A stretch of 64,000 nucleotides of DNA from Chrysaora quinquecirrha. Its lineage: Eukaryota > Cnidaria > Scyphozoa > Semaeostomeae > Pelagiidae. A program made the position numbers and the translations under genes. Shown piece by piece: positions 54,250 to 62,334 of the stretch. Under the pieces are notes generated by a model. The model was not told the origin of the DNA. It ran no database searches and saw nothing but the letters and a program-made list of their open reading frames with translations. How positions within the stretch are numbered: position 1 is the first letter of the stretch; every line of letters begins with the position of its first letter. The DNA is taken from NCBI GenBank assembly GCA_014526335.1, contig JACTAT010000049.1:682001-746000 (forward strand), read 5' to 3'.

Positions 54250-54783
54250 TCAGCTTTCGCTATTTGCTGTCTCTACACCATCTTCAGAGTTAAAAGACTG
54301 CTCAAACTCCTCGGCATCTCCACAAAGAAATGACTTCTCAAACTCGTCAGCTTCTATCCGTAAATTTTCTATCTCTTCCTCTCTCTGTACGTCTTCCTTC
54401 ACCCCTTTTCCCTTGCCTTCTGCTTCTTTCTCTTCTTGCCCCAGCTTTCGATCTTCCTCCTGTTGAGCTTTCTTCTTTCTCTCCTTTTCTATGGCATTCA
54501 TTGTCTCCAACATCCTTTTCTTCCCAATCTTGATATCATTGGTCCATTTCTCGTACGTTCTTCTGAGTCGCCTCATTGCTCTCTCTGTTCTGTGCTTTCC
54601 CACAGCTCTGTTGCCCTTCACAATAAACTGGTACATAGCCCCGTCCATTTCTTCTTCAAATTCCTCCATGCCACCCTGAATGTGATGAACTGCCTCTTTC
54701 ATTCTGGCTTTGAAGTCTTTGATACATTTATCCATTTTCAATTGCAGCCTTGAAAATTCTATTCCCCGTAGCGCTGAAATCAT
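54250..54783 (-). CDS. Coiled-coil, Lys/Glu-rich protein (unknown)
   Basis: A 177-residue frame with no stop. Long charged helices make up most of it (KCIKDFKARMKEAVHHI, EFEEEMDGAMYQFIVKG, RAMRRLRRTYEKWTND, then a run rich in Lys/Glu/Gln), ending with an acidic tail (EEFEQSFNSEDG). No catalytic motif. It begins where the HUH-like frame ends (54,728-54,783 overlap in another phase) on the same strand and may belong to the same element. The function is unknown. Confidence 0.45.
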   Translation of the reverse strand: MISALRGIEFSRLQLKMDKCIKDFKARMKEAVHHIQGGMEEFEEEMDGAMYQFIVKGNRAVGKHRTERAMRRLRRTYEKWTNDIKIGKKRMLETMNAIEKERKKKAQQEEDRKLGQEEKEAEGKGKGVKEDVQREEEIENLRIEADEFEKSFLCGDAEEFEQSFNSEDGVETANSES

Positions 54784-55670
54784 CTACATTTGTTAACCCT
54801 AAAAACCTCCCTTTATATAACATTTTCGCCCACCCCACATCATGTGACCTGCCAATTTTCTGTGTGCTGTCTCTCACTTCATCATCACCTTTGTCCAGTT
54901 CTATGTTGTTTCTCTCCAAGAGCTGCACAGCACATTGCAACCACTCCCCTTCACAAATACAAGGACTTTGCAATGCTTTTGTGAAAATTTCTATTCTAGA
55001 TAGCTTCGTTCAAGAATATGCTCTGCATTCTCAGCATCCCAGACAGTGTCTATGAATTCAACCAGTATCTTTGTTGATCTCTCTATGCAAAAGTGATATA
55101 AATCTGTATCGCCAGTCTTTTTAAGCGCAGTAGCTTGCTGTAATAGCTCCATTCGATTAGCGATGTTTTTCCTGATAATTATATCAGCGAAATTTTCTCG
55201 CATGTTTCCTGGCCCTGGCGGCTGAAGCAGCTGGCGTTTTTGGTTTTGCTATCTGTTCTGGGTGACCTTTGCTAAAAGCGACCTCTTCATGCTCTTTCAT
55301 CACGTACGGACGGATAAGCACAGTAATAGCCACCATGTACAGAGAAATTTACTGCAATGCCAAAAAAATCTTGCAGATAATTTCGTACCCGGCTTCATCA
55401 TCCTGTCTTGGCCAGTGGTATGGCCATGTGAAAATGCGGTACTCCATCCTTGTGGCTTTCAAGACAGCAACACCACTGCTTGAGGGAACAACTGGTTTCC
55501 CTATTGAGCAATGTAACAACAGCGTTAGCAAATCCTTCTCTACCAAATGCTTCCGTATCTGCTCTTCTATATGTGATCAGATAAGCCTGTCTCTTCACAT
55601 TTTCCTCCTGTACCTCAGGTTCTGAAGACACTACTTTGTTATTCGCTTGTTCCCTTTGTCTGCTTGCCAT
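54728..55670 (-). pseudogene. HUH endonuclease-like replication protein of a mobile element, broken
   Basis: Reading down the minus strand, the first frame (55,670-55,398) has KRQAYLITYRRADTEAFGRE and CLESHKDGVPHFHMAI, with the His-hydrophobic-His pair HFH of HUH nucleases preceded by a motif-I-like YLITY strand. After two stops it continues in shifting frames with VRNYLQDFFGIAVNFS, a tyrosine-containing GGYYCAYP, and KPKTPAASAARARKHARKF. Next is 55,203-54,991 (IANRMELLQQATALKKTGDT, DLYHFCIERSTKILVEFI) and then CICEGEWLQCAVQLLERNNI (54,973 on). In order, these match an uncharacterised protein family I recall from cnidarian and lancelet genomes, in which an SF3-like helicase follows. No helicase Walker A is present here. 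Confidence 0.65.
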
Positions 55671-56422
55671 AGTCAGTGTACTCTAGATTCTGAAACGCTT
55701 TTACAAATGCATCCAGCATTTATACCCTACTATTATTGTTCAGTCAATTAGAAACGCCTGACTAGCAGCAAACGCTTTCAAAACCATGATAGGGCAACAA
55801 GGCCCTGATAGGGCAACAAGGCCCAACAACTCGAGCATTCAAAAATCTGAACTTGGTCTTCTTTGATGTTCATATTCTATAAAAAGAAAATATATAAAAA
55901 CCTACAAGTCTGAACTATTCAAAACACCCCATGGATTGCAAAAAATTAAAAAAATAAAGAATTAGAAATTTAATTGAAAGAATTGAAACGAAGACTAAGA
56001 ATTGAAACAAAGAATTGAAGTGAGAGATTCAAGGCCCGACCGGATCTCAAAACTTCGTAAGTTTCACTGCCTTTAGAATAAGTTAGTTTTCAAAACAAAT
56101 AAAAATGAAACATCCTTAAATAAGCAAGAAATAGTTATTAAAAGTTAAAATTATAAGAAAACTACATTTCTAACACTTTTACGAGAAAAAGTTGGGAAAA
56201 GTGAGAGATACTTACCAAAATTCCAAGACATTTTCCAAGAGTGTTTACATTTGCTGACGTGACGCCAGTTTTAATTTTTCCTGCGATAAAATCCTAGTCA
56301 CGTGACGCGTCGTCATCGAATGACTTTCTGAAGAAGGCTATATCTGATTGGTTGGTTGGTTATGTTTCCAAATTACAGCGATTTGATCGGTTAAAACTCT
56401 TGTTTCCAAGGTCTCAAAACCG
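55671..56422. other. Intergenic region with a dispersed direct repeat
   Basis: Contains a short duplication (GATAGGGCAACAAGGCCC twice, 55,788-55,825) and, at about 55,946-56,124, a repeat of which a second direct copy lies at 57,619-57,783. Confidence 0.7.
55946..56124. repeat. Direct repeat, copy A (about 170 bp)
   Basis: The segments AAAATAAAGAATTAGAAA, GAGATTCAAGGCCCGACCGG and AAACATCCTTAAATAAGCAA recur in the same order at 57,619-57,783 with few differences. The pair brackets the RING gene and the 177-residue gene. Confidence 0.85.
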
Positions 56423-56923
56423 TTGAGTTTGTTGTTTTTTTTGCTTCAACATACTTCAGTCTGGTGTGTGTGTTTAGTTGTGTGTCTAAGAGAAAAGATG
56501 ATTGGAGCAAGAAGAAGAGCAATAATCAGCTTACAGGCAATGATCAGGTTGCAACCAGAAGAGTCAGTATTTCAGAGCAACTGCTCCATTTGTCTAACAT
56601 CAGAGTTGGATGATGCTTACTACTCGATATGTCGACATTGTGAACAAGTTTTTCATCTGAAATGCATAAACCAGTAAGTTGTTTCAAGCATTCACTTAGG
56701 TCTTTAATAATAATTATTTCTAACATTTGCTGATACTAATTATTTCATGTATTCATTTATTTCTTTTTATTTCAGATGGGGAGTGAGAATGAATTCATGC
56801 CCCTTGTGTAGACTCACACGATATAATTACAACATATTGGAGATAATTTATAAAAAGCATAATTTATACTCATTTAAATACAGTTATAAGACTGTGGCGT
56901 TTTGTACAAGGGTGGTGATATAG
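56423..56923 (+). CDS. RING-type zinc finger protein, two exons
   Basis: Exon 1 (start at 56,498, or an upstream in-frame Met at 56,423 that would add a hydrophobic N terminus) runs to 56,673 at donor CA|GTAAGTT. The intron is 102 bp, and exon 2 runs from 56,776 after TTTATTTCAG to a TAG at 56,921-56,923. The junction keeps phase and gives about 107 residues from the second Met. The finger reads NCSICLTSELDDAYYSI, then CRHCEQVFHLKCINQW, then NSCPLCRL: eight ligands in a C-C-C-C-H-C-C-C order, close to RING/RING-CH. Such proteins are usually E3 ubiquitin ligases. An AATAAA at 56,962 follows the stop. No lesion is seen, so this is the best candidate for an intact gene here. Confidence 0.72.
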
Positions 56924-56961
56924 AGATAAGAATGTGCCAGCAGATTGTCATGTTGTTTTTG

Positions 56962-56967
56962 AATAAA
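56962..56967 (+). terminator. Polyadenylation signal of the RING gene
   Basis: Canonical AATAAA 39 bases after the stop codon. Confidence 0.6.
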
Positions 56968-57045
56968 GAAGAATTTGGGGGTGCCCAAAGCAACAACGCA
57001 TGACCCTCTAGAAGAACTAGAAGAACATTTAACAACATTAATTAA

Positions 57046-57579
57046 TTAAATTAAATTTATACCTTGTAGAAAGTGGAAGTGTTCTTTTAGCTCCTCCAAA
57101 GGCTCCTGGGTCATCGCCTTGGGTGCTCGAAATTCTTCTATATTTCTGCTAGTTAGCTCTATCTTCTGACAAATCTCTCTTTCAATATCTCCATCCTTGT
57201 AATAAATTAGACCAACATTGTTCCATTCTAGTATGTCTTTAATCATGGCTGTCGAATCATGGCATTCAAATGCCATCATAATTGGGAGGTACTCCAATCG
57301 GTGGATGTTGTATCGACAAAAGTTATATGTACGTCTCCACTTTAGCTCTAATTTCTTGTATTCAACGCATGGTACAAACTCTCTTTCAAATGCTGTTTCA
57401 CCATTGTCCAATAAAATAGCAAGCTTTCGGATGCATTTGTGTGTTTGGTTTGTTTGGATATATTCAATATCCATGATGGCAATTCGAGACATTCTAGAAT
57501 AACAAGGTGGAATAAAAGGTGTCAAAAAGTGTCTAAAGACAGTGTTTAGTGGTTTGAGCGCTGGTATAAAACTATACAA
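57046..57579 (-). CDS. Unidentified 177-residue protein, possibly nuclease-like
   Basis: The likely start is the Met of RIAIMDIEYIQTNQ near 57,492 rather than the upstream one. The frame continues HKCIRKLAILLDNGE, FVPCVEYKKLELKWR, TYNFCRYNIHRLEYLP, GLIYYKDGDIEREICQKI and NIEEFRAPK. The DxE near the start, an NIHxL block and a later KDGDIER block loosely recall DEDD-type exonucleases, but I would not assign activity. The frame is uninterrupted and convergent with the RING gene. Both lie between the two direct repeats. Confidence 0.45.
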   Translation of the reverse strand: MYSFIPALKPLNTVFRHFLTPFIPPCYSRMSRIAIMDIEYIQTNQTHKCIRKLAILLDNGETAFEREFVPCVEYKKLELKWRRTYNFCRYNIHRLEYLPIMMAFECHDSTAMIKDILEWNNVGLIYYKDGDIEREICQKIELTSRNIEEFRAPKAMTQEPLEELKEHFHFLQGINLI

Positions 57580-57618
57580 AGCTTTAGTAAAAATTACGTA
57601 CCTGAACTTTCTTCAATG

Positions 57619-57783
57619 AACAGCTAAAAAATAAAGAATTAGAAAGTTAGTTGAAAGAATTGAAACAAAGAATTGAAGTGAGAGATTCAAGGCCCGACCG
57701 GGTCTCGAAACTTCGTAAGTTTCACAGCTTTTAGAATAAGTTATGTTCAAAACAAATAAAAATGAAACATCCTTAAATAAGCA
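57619..57783. repeat. Direct repeat, copy B (about 165 bp)
   Basis: Matches 55,946-56,124 in the same orientation, offset about 1.67 kb. Confidence 0.85.
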
Positions 57784-59192
57784 ATATATTGACTCAAAAT
57801 TTCTTGAATGTCTTTCGTTAAACTTTGACTATGAATATGTTGAATATGTTGTCCATTATTCTTCACTCTTTGTTCCAAGGGTACCAGTGTGCGATATAAA
57901 AATTGGAGGACCCATAAAAAAATCTTCTTAAAACCAAAAGGAAAGCCAAAATTTCAAATCCTGCAAATAGGACGAGCATCCGTATCTATATTTTGAGATG
58001 TGCTCACCTGAGTAGCAAAGTTCCTTCCTTCCGAAATTGCTATAGTAGCTAGCCATTAACGACCTTAGTACACAAGAAACAGCAACAGATTTTGTTAAAG
58101 AACTATTCTGCGCTACTCTGAAACGATCCATGCAACAGAGAGGAATACATGATAAAATAGAAATGAAATCATCTAGTGACTAGCCATTAACGACCTCAGT
58201 ACACAAGAAACAGCAACTGATTTCTCTAATAAACTGTTCTGCGCTACTCATATTCATCCATATAACAGGGAGGCGTGATACATAATAAAATAGAAAGAAA
58301 ATCGCTAGTAGCTAGCTATTTATGACCTGTGTACACAAGATACAGCAACAGATTGGGCTAATGTAGTATTCTGCGCTACTCTAAGTCATCCATACAACAG
58401 AGAGTGTGGTACATGATAAAATAGCAAGCAAATCGCTATTTTTCTCACCATTTATGACTTCTGTATATAGCAAAGAGGAACAGATTGTGCTAATAAGCTA
58501 TTTTTCTCTGCTCTTATAGATGCATTCAACAAGGAGGAGTCACACATGATAAAAATAGAAAGAAAATCGCTAGTAGCTACCCATTTATAACTACTGTATA
58601 GAAGAAAGAACAACTGATTGCCCTTATGAACTATTCTTCACTGTTCACCAGCAAGGTAAACTATTATCATCAGCAACTTTACTTTACTTGCACTAATTGT
58701 TTAATTCCTAAGTCACAAGACTTAACTGAAATACAACTGAACCGTCCTCCATGAGATTGCTAGTATTCCTCAAGAAATCTTGTTCGTTGTCAGCCCGTTT
58801 GCAGCCTCCGATTTGAGAGATTACTTAACTTTGAAAAATTTTGCGAATCTTCGGGTACTTTACAATTATCATTTATTGTTCTAGGACTGTTCAACATTAG
58901 TAGCAAAGTTGTTGTTTCTTTGGCGATTCTGCTGGAATGGAGGGAACAACTGAAATAAGGGTTTCCTGTCACCACCATGATCGAGGAAAATCTTAGAGCA
59001 TTACTGTTGAAAGTAGAAGATGTAAGATTGTCACTAACAAATATTTTGTGCGAATCTGAATATGCTTATTGTTAAGTTCAGTTGACTAGAGACAACATTC
59101 ACTTAGATTATAAGACCCAGGACTCCGTTTTTTTAAAATTTAAAGAGCAATAGCACAAACATCGTGAATCAAAAATATTATCCGTGTTAATT

Positions 59193-60592
59193 TACCTGTC
59201 TTACAATCACCCTTGGTAGCCCCCTCAGCCACGATTTTCCTGGATAAGCCTTGCTTATCAAGAGCATTCAATGTTTCCCTTAGAAAAAGAGGTCAAAAAA
59301 AGACAAACGGGAATACTTAATTGACGTTTTGTATGATGGATTGTACAGCTCGTGGAAAGTATGCAATGTTCAGTGATGGACATATAGGCATGGACACTGT
59401 GTAATGCCAATGGACATCACGATAACGTTTACTAGGGTCATCATAATACCAATCAGAAGAAAAATTAGCACCATGTTTAAAGGCACTGCACACAAAAATA
59501 TCAACGTATTCTTGATCTGTGGAATTTTCTTGTATTGTAGCATCAAAATTTCTGTTGAATTTCGGAATTCAAAACGTATGTTTTGCATACGTATTTACAA
59601 TGTAAGGACTTTTCATTTGCCACGTTTTTTTCAAAATTGTAATACAAAATCCTTGATGTGTCCAGCGTAGTTTTGCACCAACGGCACCACCCGGCTCTAT
59701 GATCCAATGATTTGAAAACATTTCTGACAATTTTCTACACTCTTCTACTTCATCAAACCAGCTTGCTCTGCTGAAATCAACTAAGAAAGCATTTTTGGCA
59801 TTGAAACTCATTGTCGATTGTGTTGCGTCAGTTGTTGTTGTTGTTGTTGCTGTTGTTGTTGTCGATGGCACAACATTGCAAACTGGAAAAAAGTCATCGT
59901 CTTCCCAGTAGTCGATTCCAAGTAGAATTGCTAATGTTTTACTAAGTGGAACAATTTACCAATCACTACGTTCATTTGAATTTGTGATTTTATCAGTTCA
60001 ACGAACAACAATGTTGAAACAATCTGATGTTATTTCGGTGTTTTTGTTTGGCTTTAAACCAAACATTGATTGTGACTGTATTGTATCAGGTAGGGAAAAG
60101 TCGCTAAGAGATGTATAATAGGAGTAAGGTTGAGGATAATCGTTGTAGAAGCTTTTAAGAAAATATACTAGATCGTTTGGTAAGGTTTCAGTGTTGTTTA
60201 TAATAGATTTTGCCACTTCTGGACGGCACTGAATCTTCTGAAGTGAGTTTAAGATGTTTTCATACATTGATGTATGTAGCCATTTTTGTTTTGTTAAATC
60301 TTTGTAAATGTTTGCGTATACTCCACTGGCATTATATGTTTCTGGAATATACCATCTTTTAAACCATAAATTTTGCATAGCTATGCCCTGTGAATGTGGC
60401 AAAGATGCATTTAACAGACATGTGCTCTACTGTTTTGTTCTACTGAAATCTATCTGACCAAATGGTCTGTTAATGAAATGTTCATTGGTATTATTTTCCC
60501 TGTCACTGGTGTTTGATACTGCTGTGAAATATGTTTCATTGACGTTTTTTCCCAATGCAGTGTCCAGTCTTGATCCAGTATTGCTAGCCATT
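59193..60592 (-). pseudogene. Copy 2 of the two unassigned Polinton-region genes
   Basis: Counterparts of 41,420-42,190 and 42,225-42,819. The second gene keeps the same internal TAG. The C-terminal part of the first gene has extra homopolymer indels near 59,280-59,310 that break its last 40 codons. Confidence 0.6.
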
Positions 60593-60779
60593 TAAAAAAT
60601 GTAGAAAAACACTCAAAGATATTTTCTTCTGTTGCTTCTCTTCTCTGGATCTTCCATTAAGAATTTTTTCATGTATCCAAATTGGTTGGTAGTATTCTGC
60701 AATTTGAATAAGGATCCACTTTTGTAATGCTCACCGTCAGCAGCAGCAGCAGCAGTAGGATCAATGAACTGTTTGATTT

Positions 60780-61393
60780 TTGAATTGACTATCTTAAAGT
60801 TGGCTGGGAAAGTTGTTTTTGATAATTCAGGATACTGAAAAGAGCCTTGGATTTTTTCATGTCTTATATCTTCAATTTTATAAGTAATGGGATATGTAGA
60901 ATTGTCTACATCTGTTATTTGAAAAAGCTAATCACTATATTGCTGTTGAAATCCTCTTTGAAATGTGGTGACTTCTTTTGCAATATGCACCCAATCTCCT
61001 TTTCAAGTAAAGGTTTTCCAAGTTTCTTATCCCAAACTGCTCCCTTTTTGTGCAGTTCTTTAGTTTCACGCTTTTGAATCGATTCTTCGATATTAATTCT
61101 CGCTTGATTTACATTTATAGGATCTATTTCATTTGGAGCAAGCTTTGTTGTTTTATTGGGAGTCTGGTTAAAGGCATTCACAACATCTTGTAAATAATCA
61201 ATGTATTTGTTATTATTCATCAATGCAATTTGAACCAATTTTCTTTTAATAGTTCTATTTGCTCTTTCGACAATTGCAAATTTGATATTCTTATCTAGAG
61301 TTGTTACATGTCTTATGTTTAATTCTTTCTCTTTCAAGTACTGATCAATCGATTTGTTCAAAAACTCTTTTCCATTGTCAGCGTACAGAATAT
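60780..61393 (-). pseudogene. Copy 2 integrase, 5' half deleted
   Basis: Retains the catalytic Glu region (AIVERANRTIKRKL) and the C-terminal domain. The N-terminal segment and both catalytic Asp residues are gone: the sequence breaks at 61,393 just after the position of the second Asp block. A one-base loss near 61,004 adds a frameshift in the GDWVHIA region. Confidence 0.85.
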
Positions 61394-61442
61394 GCTGATG
61401 ATATAAATGAAGTCATAGCTGTCTTCATTTATATCATCAGCA
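61393..61442. repeat. 20-bp perfect inverted repeat at the deletion junction
   Basis: TGCTGATGATATAAATGAAG (61,393-61,412) is the exact reverse complement of 61,423-61,442, with a 10-base spacer. Copy 1 has only the right arm (44,964-44,983). The left arm therefore arose with the 1,328-bp deletion of 43,626-44,953. Confidence 0.95.
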
Positions 61443-62325
61443 TCATTATTGTTGTTGTTGTTGCTGTTGTTGTTATTTTGGTAAGCAGAATTTCAGAATA
61501 GATAATACCAGGATATTGAGCAAGAAACGACTTCAAATGAATCGTGTGAAAATGTGAGCTGCCACATAAAGATTTTGGTAATTCTTGCAATGAATTTGCC
61601 GGATTGTTCACAAAATTATCATATTTTTCATCTTCAAGTTTTTTCAAGACATTTAATTTCTTTTCTCTGCCAAACAAGAAATGTCTGTATTTTTGCATTC
61701 CAGCTGTTGTACAGAGTAGATTTCTATTTTTTCGAACACTTTCTATGTTTTTATTGATTGGTTTAAATTCAGGAGAAGTGAGTTAGCTTTGAATGCGTTG
61801 GTCAATATTTGTTATTAATGAGTTAGCTTTTCTATATTGTTTAGCTTCCATCAAATGGATTAATTTTTGCTCCAGCTGCTGATTAGTTCTTATTCTTCTT
61901 CTTCTTCTTCTCCTTTGTCCGTTTCTTCTTTTTCTTATTGTTAGCATTGACAATTGTTTATCTCTTAATTTTGCAAGATGAGCTCGTCGACCAAGCCCAG
62001 TGATTAATGTCTGGTTTCAGTGTGTAGGGATCAGCTTTTTCAAAACCTTCAAATTTACCATATGATGCTTTGGTTTTGATATGTTGGGATGACCAAGCGC
62101 CAAGATAGCCAGAAGGAATCAAATCGAGACTTGTATGCATCTTTCTTTGAATACACAATAATATATTTGAATAGGTGTACTTATTAAAACATATTGACAA
62201 CACTGAGATATCAAAAACAAATATAGTATTCAATAAATAGCCACTTTGTAATTTGAGCAAGATAAATGTTTTTAATAGAATTTCTTCTGAATTATTTATG
62301 GTTGTTCACACAAAGTCTGACGATT
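61443..62325 (-). pseudogene. Copy 2 of the remnant genes next to the nested transposon
   Basis: Counterparts of 44,984-45,864: the start of the MITE-split gene (61,698-61,490) and the two overlapping remnants (62,260-61,790). The MITE of copy 1 fell inside the deleted segment, so its presence before duplication cannot be judged. Confidence 0.6.
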
Positions 62326-62334
62326 GTTTTATTA

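Larger units (their letters stand above)
40272..58042. repeat. Copy 1 of an approximately 17.8-kb direct tandem duplication
   Basis: From the right TA of the MITE at 40,272 the sequence is matched again from 58,043 (offset 17,771, later 17,773) through the satellite tail, the Polinton-like genes and the nested 1.7-kb transposon. Copy 2 begins immediately where copy 1 would end if the units were head to tail, so the simplest reading is a tandem duplication. Only the first 7.3 kb of copy 1 can be compared inside the window. The copies differ by scattered substitutions, 1-bp indels and one 1.33-kb deletion. Confidence 0.85.
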
